Shown in pieces: positions 56,628 to 64,000 of a stretch of 64,000 nt of DNA. The stretch is taken from positions 1-64,000 of the forward strand of contig JADHVP010000001.1 in the NCBI GenBank assembly GCA_016783945.1. The letters are read 5' to 3'. The notes below the pieces were generated by a model. That model saw only the letters and a program-made list of their open reading frames with translations. It did not search any database and had not been told where the DNA came from. Source of the stretch: Ignavibacteria bacterium (lineage in GTDB: Bacteria; Bacteroidota; Ignavibacteria; Tepidaquicellales; Tepidaquicellaceae). The first letter of the stretch is position 1. Each line of letters opens with the position of its first letter. The position numbers and the translations under genes are program-made.

Positions 56628-57653
56628 TTAATCTATAGAATTTTCAATATAAATTTTTTCCGCCTGTTGTTTCCGCAGTGCTATTATTGTATTACGAACT
56701 TTATATGCTGTTGGATCCCCTGTCGGACTTTTCATCTCTATAGATATTTCTGTCCCGGGAAGGAATCCTAAATCCATTAATCTTCTTCTTTGCTGTCCCC
56801 TGCAGTCCGTGGATAATACTTTAATAATTCCTATCTCTCCAGATTTTAATTTAGTAAGTGTTTTGTAATCTAAGGTTTCAGGTTCTTTGATTTTTAATAA
56901 TTTTAACACGGAAATATTTGCACTTAATAAAGGAGTCAGATTTATTTGATGACCATCTGCTTTTATGGTTATTTCTTCCGATGTATTTTTTATAATCTCA
57001 AATGTAAGACCAGACCTTATACCGCGTTTAACTAATTCAGAATAAATTTCATCAGGTTCATCTTCAACGTGTACGATTCGGGCTTTATCTCCAGCTTTTA
57101 AATTTGTTATTTGAATACCTTTGTCTTCAGGCAGGTTACCCGTTTCTGAGGGTATAGGATCACCGTGAGGATCAAAGAGTGGTTGTCCCAGATTTGCTGC
57201 AAGCTTATCTACATCCTCTCTCGAAAGAAAGTGCTCTTTCTTTTCTGCTTCGATATGCCACCTTGCTTCATTTACTGAAGTTTCATCGGCAAGATGTCTT
57301 TCCCAAATTCGGTGTGTTCTTATAACTTGTAATGCATATTTTCTGCCCTCTTCGCTTAGACGAATCTCTTCTCCTTTTGTCTCTATGAGCTTTTGTGTCT
57401 GAAGTTTTTGAACAAGAGCAACTGCTTTATTTAGTTTAATCGATAATGCTCCGGCAATACTCTTTATTGAGCTTGTAAGTTTTTTATATTCACAATCGTA
57501 TATGTGTTTTAAAGCATTTTCAACAAGTATACGGTTTGAAGTCTCTTTACTTTTTCTCCAAAGGTGTACCAATCCAAGGCGAGGTAAAAATAACAGTGAA
57601 AGTATAATTAAAAATAAAGAAAGAATAATGTATATGTATGATATGTTTTCCAT
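56628..57653 (-). CDS. Membrane-anchored DtxR-like protein with two FeoA-like domains
   Basis: 341 residues in an uncommon order. A hydrophobic helix (about 7-26) comes first. A winged helix-turn-helix follows (about 45-105), then the DtxR metal-binding/dimerisation region with THRIWERHL, HIEAEKKEH and FDPHGDPIP, an FeoA-like SH3 domain (about 180-250) and a second one (about 265-335) with LKSGEIGIIKVLS then GFLPGTEISI. It could sense metal from the membrane or act as the FeoA partner of the split FeoB. It lies 34 bases upstream of the GTPase gene in the same operon. Confidence 0.8.
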   Translation of the reverse strand: MENISYIYIILSLFLIILSLLFLPRLGLVHLWRKSKETSNRILVENALKHIYDCEYKKLTSSIKSIAGALSIKLNKAVALVQKLQTQKLIETKGEEIRLSEEGRKYALQVIRTHRIWERHLADETSVNEARWHIEAEKKEHFLSREDVDKLAANLGQPLFDPHGDPIPSETGNLPEDKGIQITNLKAGDKARIVHVEDEPDEIYSELVKRGIRSGLTFEIIKNTSEEITIKADGHQINLTPLLSANISVLKLLKIKEPETLDYKTLTKLKSGEIGIIKVLSTDCRGQQRRRLMDLGFLPGTEISIEMKSPTGDPTAYKVRNTIIALRKQQAEKIYIENSID

Positions 57654-57664
57654 TCGTTAGTAAT

Positions 57665-58318
57665 TTACTTGTAATCGACAAAGATACTGTTCGCTAATTT
57701 TTCGCTTAAAAAAATCTTATTCTTTTTTGCAAGAATCTGAATTGAGTTATCGAAATTTATTTTTTCTACCACTTTTACTTTATCATTCAGCTTTAATCCC
57801 ATTTTTGTCAGATGAAGCAAGACCTCTGGATTTTCATCCGGGACTCTTTTTATCGTTACGGATTCTCCAATGTCTATATTGGAGAGTGGTTTTAGCTCAT
57901 CATGAATAAACTTTCCATTTCTGTCCGGGATTGGATCGCCATGAGGATCGTATTTAGGAAATTCAAGAAAGTCTTCAAGTTTTAATATTAATTCATCAGA
58001 TGATGCATGCTCAAGATTTTCTGCTTCAGTGTGAACTTGTTCCCATGGATACTTAAGGTGTTTTAAGAGAAAAACCTCCCATATCCTGTGTTTACGGATT
58101 AGATTTATTGCTATACCCTGACCTTTCTTTGTTAGTTCAAATCCTTTATACGGTGTGTTTTTTATATATCCAGTTCTTGATAATTTTGATACCATATCAC
58201 TCACTGCAGCCGCTGAAATGCCAAGTTTTTCTGCAAGCAAACTGGTTGATACTTTACCGACAGAGAGTTTTATTGTATATATATTTTTAAGATAATCTTC
58301 GATGCTCTTATTAATCAT
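57665..58318 (-). CDS. DtxR/MntR-family metal-dependent regulator with C-terminal FeoA domain
   Basis: 217 residues from the ATG at 58318 (a TTG two codons upstream is less likely). The N-terminal winged helix (STSLLAEKLGISAAAVSDMV) binds DNA. IRKHRIWEVFLLKHL, HTEAENLEHASSDEL and YDPHGDPIPD give the metal-binding ligands of DtxR proteins, and the last 75 residues form an FeoA/SH3-like domain. It would repress the feo operon when iron or manganese is plentiful. First gene of the operon, with a palindrome in the likely operator position just upstream. Confidence 0.88.
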   Translation of the reverse strand: MINKSIEDYLKNIYTIKLSVGKVSTSLLAEKLGISAAAVSDMVSKLSRTGYIKNTPYKGFELTKKGQGIAINLIRKHRIWEVFLLKHLKYPWEQVHTEAENLEHASSDELILKLEDFLEFPKYDPHGDPIPDRNGKFIHDELKPLSNIDIGESVTIKRVPDENPEVLLHLTKMGLKLNDKVKVVEKINFDNSIQILAKKNKIFLSEKLANSIFVDYK

Positions 58319-58342
58319 AATCAAGGATGTTTGATTAATAAG

Positions 58343-58356
58343 TTAGGCAGGCTTAA
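58343..58356 (-). promoter_or_regulatory. Candidate DtxR/MntR operator
   Basis: TTAGGCAGGCTTAA is an imperfect palindrome about 25 bases before the regulator's ATG. It resembles MntR/DtxR boxes of the TTAGG-n-CCTAA type at five of seven positions per half. The position suggests autoregulation of the split-feo operon. No experimental or genome-wide support can be given here. Confidence 0.35.
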
Positions 58357-58526
58357 AAATATAATCAAGTGCAAATAAAAATAAATTTCATAAATTAACA
58401 AGTAACACTTAAATTTATAGGGAATTGTATTTAATCTTACAACAAAAATATTAATTTTTCGTATGATTATTGTAGATTTAGTTTTCTAGGAAAAACCATC
58501 CATTTCATTAATTTAATTTTATAAAA

Positions 58527-60431
58527 ATGACAAAAAAATCATATCTTATAACGAGTTTTATTTTAGCTATTGGGATTCTTTTAACAATGAATTCCTATTG
58601 GCAGGAGGTAACAAAAATTCCCCTGAGAGATTTCTTTAAAAATCCTGATAAAACTTATTACCAGATATCACCTGATGGGGAATATCTTTCATATCTTGCA
58701 CCGTATGAGAGCAGGCTAAACATTTTTGTACAGAAAATCGGGTCAGATGAAATCGTAAGAGTAACGGATATTACAGACAGGGATTTAGGCGGTTATTACT
58801 GGGCAAATAACGACATGCTTCTTTTTGGAAAAGACAAGGATGGTGATGAGAATTACCATGTTTATGGTGTTGATAAGGAAGGGAAAAATCTTAAAGATCT
58901 TACACCTTTTGAAGATGTAACTGTTAGAATCATTGATGAACTTGAGGATTTTGATAGCGAAGTCTTAATTTCTATGAATAAAAGAAACAAAGAAATATTT
59001 GATGTGTACAGGTTGAACATTGAAACCGGAGAATTGAAAATGGTAGCAGAAAATCCCGGGAATGTTTCAGGTTGGGTAACTGATCACAATGGAAAAATCA
59101 GGATAGCACGAACTACAGACGGAGTTAATACAAGTCTTTTATATAGGGAAACAGAAGAAGATCCGTTTGAGACAATTCTAACAACGAATTTTAAAGAATC
59201 TATATATCCACTGTTCTTTACGTTTGATAACAAATATATTTATGCAGCATCAAATTTAGGAAGGGATAAATCTGCTATTGTAAAATATGATATTGCAGAT
59301 GGTAAAGAACTTGAGGTACTTTATGAACACCCCGAAGTAGATGTATATGGTTTACACTATTCAAAGAAAAGTAAGAAGCTCACGAGTATTTCTTATACAA
59401 CCTGGAAAAGACAGCGTGAATATCTGGATAAAGATGTGGAAGCTCTTTTCAAAAAACTTGAAAAAGAATTAGGAACTGATCTTGAAATTGTAATAACCGG
59501 TATGAACAAGAATGAAGATAAATTCCTTGTCAGAACATACAGCGACAGGTCACTCGGTGCTTATTATTTTTATGATTTGAATTCGGATAAATTAACAAAA
59601 CTTACAGATGTCAGTCCGTGGCTTAATGAAGATGATCTGGTCGAGATGAAACCAATATCTTACAAGTCAAGAGATGGGTTGACAATTAATGGTTACTTAA
59701 CATTGCCAAAAGGAAAAGAGCCGAAGAATTTACCGGTTGTGATTAATCCTCATGGAGGTCCGTGGGCAAGAGACAGCTGGGGATTTAATCCCGAAGTTCA
59801 GTTTCTTGCGAACAGAGGGTTTGCTGTATTGCAGATGAACTTCAGAGGTTCAACCGGTTACGGAAAAGCATTCTGGGAAGCTTCATTTAAAGAATGGGGT
59901 AAGAAAATGCAGGATGACATTACAGACGGTGTTCAGTGGTTAATCGAAGAAGGAATTGCTGACCCCGACAGGATTGGAATATACGGCGGGAGTTACGGTG
60001 GATATGCAACTTTGGCGGGATTAGCATTCACCCCTGATTTGTATACATGCGGTGTCGATTATGTTGGGGTGTCGAATTTATTTACATTTTATAAAGCGAT
60101 TCCTCCTTACTGGAAGCCGCACCTTGAAAATTGGTACGAGATGGTCGGGAGTCCTGAAAAAGACAGTCTGTTATTAGTAGAGATCTCCCCTGTATTTCAT
60201 GTTGATAAGATCAAAGCCCCCTTGTTTGTTGCACAGGGTAAACATGACCCAAGAGTTAACATCGAAGAATCAGACCAGATAGTTGAAGCATTAAAGAAAA
60301 AGGGTATCGATGTCCCTTACATGGTAAAGGAAGACGAGGGGCATGGTTTTAGAAATGAAGAAAACAGGTTCGACTTCTACGAAGCAATGGAGAAATTTCT
60401 TGTTAAGCATTTGAATTCGAAAGTAAATTAG
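58527..60431 (+). CDS. S9-family prolyl oligopeptidase-like serine peptidase
   Basis: 634 residues. A signal-like N-terminus (KKSYLITSFILAIGILLTMN) suggests export. A beta-propeller domain spans about residues 45-370. The catalytic domain has IYGGSYGGYA with the nucleophilic serine near 489, GKHDPRVN with the aspartate near 573 and DEGHGF with the histidine near 604. This is the acylaminoacyl peptidase/dipeptidyl peptidase branch that cleaves short peptides. It is transcribed divergently from the feo operon, with about 200 bases between, and has a clear terminator downstream. Confidence 0.9.
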   Translation: MTKKSYLITSFILAIGILLTMNSYWQEVTKIPLRDFFKNPDKTYYQISPDGEYLSYLAPYESRLNIFVQKIGSDEIVRVTDITDRDLGGYYWANNDMLLFGKDKDGDENYHVYGVDKEGKNLKDLTPFEDVTVRIIDELEDFDSEVLISMNKRNKEIFDVYRLNIETGELKMVAENPGNVSGWVTDHNGKIRIARTTDGVNTSLLYRETEEDPFETILTTNFKESIYPLFFTFDNKYIYAASNLGRDKSAIVKYDIADGKELEVLYEHPEVDVYGLHYSKKSKKLTSISYTTWKRQREYLDKDVEALFKKLEKELGTDLEIVITGMNKNEDKFLVRTYSDRSLGAYYFYDLNSDKLTKLTDVSPWLNEDDLVEMKPISYKSRDGLTINGYLTLPKGKEPKNLPVVINPHGGPWARDSWGFNPEVQFLANRGFAVLQMNFRGSTGYGKAFWEASFKEWGKKMQDDITDGVQWLIEEGIADPDRIGIYGGSYGGYATLAGLAFTPDLYTCGVDYVGVSNLFTFYKAIPPYWKPHLENWYEMVGSPEKDSLLLVEISPVFHVDKIKAPLFVAQGKHDPRVNIEESDQIVEALKKKGIDVPYMVKEDEGHGFRNEENRFDFYEAMEKFLVKHLNSKVN

Positions 60432-60583
60432 AAAATGAAACTCTGCTGTTGGATGGTTTTTCTAATGAAACAAGAAAGTTTTATTGCCACGAAGACACTA
60501 AGACACAAAATAGCACAAAATTATTACCCTAATTAGTTAATCCTACGGAAGCAGGAAGCTATTAAACTCTTTGATTTTTTGCT

Positions 60584-60614
60584 CGTAGACAACCCCTGCT
60601 TGTCTACGTTTTTT
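60584..60614 (+). terminator. Intrinsic terminator after the S9 peptidase gene
   Basis: A perfect nine-base stem, CGTAGACAA paired with TTGTCTACG, with a seven-base loop, followed by TTTTTT. It stands about 150 bases after the peptidase stop. The stretch between contains a direct-repeat-like text (CACGAAGACACTAAGACAC) that looks like a dispersed intergenic repeat. Reads as a terminator on the plus strand only. Confidence 0.75.
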
Positions 60615-60650
60615 ATCGTACGAAACAGGGTTTCATTTCTAGAGAAAAAA

Positions 60651-60884
60651 TTATTGAGAATAATGAGAGGTATATCTATCGAGTAAATTTCTTATTACCT
60701 TTTGATATTGGCTTCCGTGTCTTTGAGCTATTTCTTTGAAAAACTCAATGCTTGATTTACTTAAATTAAGCGTGACTTTTACTGTATCTTCTTTAAATAC
60801 CAAATCTTCTGGTTTAGGCAAAAAGTCTTTTATTACTTCTACTTCTCCTATTTTCCCATTACGATATTTTATTTTCTTTTTCAT
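60651..60884 (-). CDS. brnA: BrnA-like antitoxin
   Basis: 77 residues. The C-terminal half has DTVKVTLNLSKSSIEFFKEI and YQKVIRNLLDRY, a ribbon-helix-helix DNA-binding pattern as in BrnA antitoxins. The N-terminal part would bind the toxin. It overlaps the toxin gene by 26 bases, so the pair is co-translated with the toxin gene first, the usual BrnT-BrnA order. Expected to bind its own promoter as a complex. Confidence 0.82.
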   Translation of the reverse strand: MKKKIKYRNGKIGEVEVIKDFLPKPEDLVFKEDTVKVTLNLSKSSIEFFKEIAQRHGSQYQKVIRNLLDRYTSHYSQ

Positions 60885-61149
60885 ATATTTGTTTTCCTTT
60901 CCTCCAAAATCCAGCTCCGATAATTCTAATTTTATTCTTTCTATATGTAAAACGAACGGTAACTATATTATCTCCGACTTTTCCAAAACAATAAAACCTT
61001 TCTTCAGTTTCACTATGTTCTAAATCTTTAGCGATGCTTCTTTTTGAATCAGAGAAAGCATATTGAGCTTCTTCAAAAGAAATATTATGTCTCTTCTGGT
61101 TATTTTTATTTTTGTTTTCATCCCATTCAAATGTTGTAGTCTCAGCCAA
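60859..61149 (-). CDS. brnT: BrnT-like toxin (ribonuclease)
   Basis: 96 residues. FEWDENKNKNNQKRHNISFE and then EEAQYAF, DLEHSETEERFYCFGKV and VTVRFTYRKNKIRIIGA follow the BrnT family from end to end. BrnT has a RelE-like RNase fold and stops translation when free. The last segment is unusual: the family generally has ARKATKRE-type residues after RIIsA, but here it reads AGFWRKGKQIYEKEN. This may alter the catalytic site or the antitoxin contact. Confidence 0.85.
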   Translation of the reverse strand: MAETTTFEWDENKNKNNQKRHNISFEEAQYAFSDSKRSIAKDLEHSETEERFYCFGKVGDNIVTVRFTYRKNKIRIIGAGFWRKGKQIYEKENKIS

Positions 61150-61219
61150 AATGTTTTCTCTTTTTTAACCGTATTAACATACATATTTTAATATGGCTTT
61201 TCAACCATATATTTTATCC

Positions 61220-61274
61220 GTAGAGACGCAAAACCCTGTACGCGGATGCTACAGGGTAAATATTGCGTCTCTAC
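61220..61274. repeat. Nested inverted repeat (hairpin element)
   Basis: The ends GTAGAGACGCAA (61220-61231) and TTGCGTCTCTAC (61263-61274) are perfect 12-base inverted repeats, with an inner pair CCCTGTA/TACAGGG. The outer motif is known from dispersed extragenic palindromes in several phyla. The element lies between the toxin start and the metallophosphoesterase. It could fold in RNA or be a small mobile repeat. No transposase is nearby. Confidence 0.85.
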
Positions 61275-61372
61275 AACTTTGCAACCTCAACAGCAGTGAA
61301 AAGGGATTTCTTTATGCATTATTTATTTAAACACGTGGGAACATTTTTGGAATAATTATTATTCTTAAGTTT

Positions 61373-62662
61373 ATGAGTATTTGGCAGAGGATACTGTTTT
61401 TCGTTATTGTATTCGGGATATTGTTTGGACTGCAATTTCTTACTTACATAACATTCCGGAGATTTCTTAAGCGGAAAAATTTGACAGGGAAGTTTTGGAA
61501 TGCGATTTCCATTTATCCGTACATACTTTTCTTACTTCCTTTTATTTACATTTTGATAGCCCGTACGAAGCTGACTGATTTGCCCGAGTGGTTCTATGAT
61601 ATTTATATTATTCCTTTTTTTGTTTTCCAGGCAGCAGTTTTCTTCATAGGTTTATATTTGCTTGTTGGAAAAATTATTAAGTCTCCTTTTTCAATTGCTA
61701 ATTTTGTGTTGAGTAAGATAAAGTATACGCGGGAAAAATTAGAGGATTTTAAAAAGAAGAAGGCTGTAGTCAAATTTGATAATTCGAGGAGACAGTTTAT
61801 TACAGCATCTGCGGTTTTAGTATCAGGATATGCTTTTATCGGAGCTGGAACAGGAGTATTAAAAAAAGATGATTATGAAATAACATATCGTGAGATTAAG
61901 ATCAAGAACCTGCCGCCTGAATTAAAAGGTTTTACAATCACTTTAGTTAGTGACTTTCACTGCGGTCCTTTTATGGAAGAAGATTTAATGAAGGATTACT
62001 GTGATGTAATTAACAATCTCAATTCAGATTTAATTCTAATACCGGGTGATTTAACAAATTCGGATAAGACAGAAGCTGTTTCGTTTGCAAATGCTTTCAA
62101 GAATCTTAAAGCCAAACACGGTGTATATGCCTCCCTTGGAAACCATGATTATTTTTCTGACCCGAATTATATTTCTGATGTGCTCAAGAATGAAACACCT
62201 ATAAAGTTATTAAGAAATGACTCGGAAGTAATCCAGGTAAACGGAAACGGATTATGCATAATGGGTATCGAAGATACGAGAGTGAGCGGTGCATCTTATG
62301 ATGAAGTTGTCATGGGATATTTTAACGAGACAATCGGTAAGACTAAAGAGAAATTACAAAACAGAAAATTGAATTATGAGAATGTTACGAAGATTCTTCT
62401 TTATCACAAACCATACTTATTCCCGGACATTAAAAATGAAAAAATAGACCTTATGTTAAGCGGACATACTCACGGTGGTCAGATAGTTTTAGCAAAATTT
62501 GGTAATGTGAATTTATCCATAGCAGCGTCTGTCAGTCGGTATATCAGCGGTCTGTATAGAGAAGGGGATTCACAAATGTATGTTTCGAGAGGTGTAGGAG
62601 TTGTGGGGCTTCCAATAAGACTAAACTGCCCCCCCGAAATTACAAAAATAACTTTAATCTAA
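61373..62662 (+). CDS. Membrane-anchored metallophosphoesterase (YkuE-like)
   Basis: 429 residues. About three N-terminal membrane segments (residues 5-105) come first. A basic stretch and SRRQFITASAVLVSGYAF (about residues 138-155) resemble a Tat-type or anchoring segment. The calcineurin-like domain follows: SDFHCG near 193, GDLTNSD near 225, GNHDYF near 256 and GHTHGGQ near 363, the metal ligands of the family. YkuE-like enzymes are thought to act on phosphates outside the cytoplasm; the substrate here is unknown. Its end overlaps the convergent HAD gene by nine bases. Confidence 0.87.
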   Translation: MSIWQRILFFVIVFGILFGLQFLTYITFRRFLKRKNLTGKFWNAISIYPYILFLLPFIYILIARTKLTDLPEWFYDIYIIPFFVFQAAVFFIGLYLLVGKIIKSPFSIANFVLSKIKYTREKLEDFKKKKAVVKFDNSRRQFITASAVLVSGYAFIGAGTGVLKKDDYEITYREIKIKNLPPELKGFTITLVSDFHCGPFMEEDLMKDYCDVINNLNSDLILIPGDLTNSDKTEAVSFANAFKNLKAKHGVYASLGNHDYFSDPNYISDVLKNETPIKLLRNDSEVIQVNGNGLCIMGIEDTRVSGASYDEVVMGYFNETIGKTKEKLQNRKLNYENVTKILLYHKPYLFPDIKNEKIDLMLSGHTHGGQIVLAKFGNVNLSIAASVSRYISGLYREGDSQMYVSRGVGVVGLPIRLNCPPEITKITLI

Positions 62663-63307
62663 CTCCAGAATATTCTTTAACTCATCAAAGCTGTTGATTA
62701 TAAAATCAGGATTTTCATTTTCGAGTATTTCTGTCGTCCTGTGTCCATATAATGTCCCGCATGTAAAAGCACCTGCATTTTTTCCACATCTTATATCAAG
62801 TTCAGAGTCGCCGACCATTAATGTATTAACCGGGCTGATATTTAATTCTTTACAGATTAGTAAAAGAGGTTCGGCTGATGGTTTAAATTCTACCCCATCC
62901 CTTCTACCCATCAAAACATTAAAGTAAAAAGACATTTTAAAATGGTCGATTATTTTATCTGTTTGATCTTGTACTTTTGTTGTTAGAACAGCAAGTTTAA
63001 AACCATTTGCTTTTAATATCTCTAATGTATCTTTTACTCCGGGATATATTTTTGTTTCGTCTATGTAATCAAAATAATATTTCTTGTAAATGTTTATGAA
63101 TTCTTCAAAATCATCAATGGGAATGTTCAGTTCCTCAAAAAATGGTTTGAAGTGCATACCAATTCTCTTATCTAATTCTTCTTTTGGCAAGTCTACCCGT
63201 TGGTTTAAATGTTCAAAGGTCTTAATTACGGATTTATAAATTGTATTGCTTGACTCAAGAAGAGTACCATCTAAATCAAAAACTATGAGGTCTATTTTAT
63301 TTTTCAT
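62654..63307 (-). CDS. HAD-family phosphatase (phosphoglycolate phosphatase-like)
   Basis: 217 residues. LIVFDLDGTLLES has the nucleophile and acid aspartates, LAVLTTK the threonine of motif II, and MVGDSELDIRCGKNAGAF motif III/IV. The helical cap between residues 15 and 80 is of the Gph/PpaX type. It would hydrolyse a small phosphate metabolite such as phosphoglycolate or pyrophosphate. Convergent with, and slightly overlapping, the metallophosphoesterase gene. Confidence 0.9.
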   Translation of the reverse strand: MKNKIDLIVFDLDGTLLESSNTIYKSVIKTFEHLNQRVDLPKEELDKRIGMHFKPFFEELNIPIDDFEEFINIYKKYYFDYIDETKIYPGVKDTLEILKANGFKLAVLTTKVQDQTDKIIDHFKMSFYFNVLMGRRDGVEFKPSAEPLLLICKELNISPVNTLMVGDSELDIRCGKNAGAFTCGTLYGHRTTEILENENPDFIINSFDELKNILELD

Positions 63308-63707
63308 TAACGTTGAGCTTTGAAAATTTTATTTGCACAAATTAACATTATTAATGAAAACATGAAAGACTTATGTTTCAATTCTTTAATAAAATTTGAT
63401 ACTTCTGTCCAAGATAAGTTATAATTAACGGGAAAAGTTTAATTTTAAAATAATAATAACTCTTTTTGACTTTTGTTGAACTCAACCCCCTAACCCCCTT
63501 CTCTTACAAAGAGATGGGGGAACCAAAGGGGGATGAGTTAGTTTTCGGTGATTAATCAAGTTAAGTGCATCTTAATTCCAGTATTGCTTATAATACAAAT
63601 GAGAATATTTTAGAGAGGTGTGAAAATATGATAGAAAGTCGGGTACTATTCATCTTTACGAAAACACAATGCAGAAAAGATTGAAGGGTGTTTGGAAGTA
63701 TGGAATC
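63308..63707. other. Intergenic stretch with one hairpin repeat
   Basis: About 400 bases without a gene. It contains the C/G-rich inverted repeat described separately and otherwise AT-rich, structureless DNA. The promoter of the HAD gene should lie at its left end. Confidence 0.5.
63479..63539. repeat. C-rich/G-rich inverted repeat
   Basis: AACTCA-A-CCCCC at the left end pairs with GGGGG-A-TGAGTT at the right, and the inner CCCCCTTCTC with GAGATGGGGG, giving a long interrupted hairpin of about 60 bases. This CCCCCTAACCCCC...GGGGGAACC text is a common dispersed repeat in several bacterial genomes. Here it may act as a terminator-like structure for the convergent flanks. Confidence 0.75.
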
Positions 63708-64000
63708 TTATTTAATAAATACCATCTTCTTTGTATCGACGAAATTTCCATCTACAATCAAAGAATAAAAATACACTCCACTCGAGAGACTATTGGCGTT
63801 AAATTCTATTTCGTAAGAATCTGCTTCTTGCTTTTTATTAACTAAAGCAACTACTGACTTTCCCGTAATGTCATAGATTTTTATACTGACCTTGCCTGGA
63901 ACATGCAGTACGTATTTTATAGTTGTAGATGGATTGAACGGATTTGGGTAATTTTGAGAAAGTATAAATTTATCGGGAATATTCCCATGGATATTTGTTG
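63708..64000 (-). CDS. Secreted protein with type IX secretion sorting domain, 5' partial
   Basis: The frame is open to the right edge; only the C-terminal 97 or so residues are seen. ILSQNYPNPFNPSTTIKYVL, VSIKIYDITGKSV and SSGVYFYSLI then VDTKKMVFIK are the beta-sandwich of the Por-secretion (T9SS type A) C-terminal sorting signal. The rest of the protein is outside the window, so its function is unknown. The NPFNPST form is common in Ignavibacteria and supports the lineage guess. Confidence 0.9.
   Translation of the reverse strand, partial: TNIHGNIPDKFILSQNYPNPFNPSTTIKYVLHVPGKVSIKIYDITGKSVVALVNKKQEADSYEIEFNANSLSSGVYFYSLIVDGNFVDTKKMVFIK

Overview
The window is AT-rich and reads like a member of the Bacteroidota/Chlorobi lineage, most likely class Ignavibacteria. 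The clearest lineage clue is the partial gene at the right edge (63708-64000, minus strand). It ends in a type IX secretion (Por) sorting domain with the NYPNPFNPSTTIKY motif that is very common in Ignavibacteria and relatives. Weak or absent Shine-Dalgarno sequences and many TTG starts are compatible with that. No rRNA, tRNA or CRISPR array was seen.

Bases 1-45671 are one long surface-glycan locus, almost all on the plus strand. It holds nucleotide-sugar enzymes, about ten glycosyltransferases or GT-like proteins, and two Wzx-type flippases (3180, 14619). It also has one Wzy-like polymerase (17671), a polyprenyl glycosylphosphotransferase that would start the repeat unit (39873), two PLP sugar aminotransferases, acyltransferases and an unusually large set of methyltransferases. 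Recognisable pathways are a Wbp-type route to a 2,3-diacetamido uronic acid (wbpB 41334, wbpE 38763, wbpD 42326, wbpI-like epimerase 27109), a VioA/PglD-like N-acylated 4-amino sugar (21874, 23006), a UDP-glucuronate 4-epimerase (16452) and a heptose-type GmhA/GHMP kinase pair (45081, 44101). The AsnB-like protein (31268) may amidate the uronic acid, as WbpS-like proteins are thought to do. Two flippases, duplicated kinases and a decayed middle suggest that two loci were joined.

The scar region is about 7.9-12.1 kb. It contains a doubly frameshifted methyltransferase, an orphan fragment of isoleucyl-tRNA synthetase, a TylE/MycE-like methyltransferase stopped by a single in-frame TGA, and a reverse-oriented, more GC-rich methyltransferase unit with hairpins and cassette-like edges. 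A fourth broken gene, a membrane transglutaminase-like protein, lies at 33160-34237.

From 45689 to 58318 the genes are on the minus strand and mostly housekeeping: the C-terminal half of cobalamin-dependent methionine synthase, a P-type ATPase, CTP synthase, and a lipid A/envelope group (GNAT, KdsB, PlsC). After an isochorismatase-fold hydrolase comes an iron or manganese module. In it FeoB is split into separate GTPase and permease genes and sits behind two DtxR-FeoA fusion proteins, one of which carries an N-terminal membrane helix and two FeoA-like domains.

From 58527 to the end there is an exported S9 peptidase, a BrnT/BrnA toxin-antitoxin pair, several hairpin repeats, a membrane-anchored metallophosphoesterase, a HAD phosphatase and the secreted T9SS protein.
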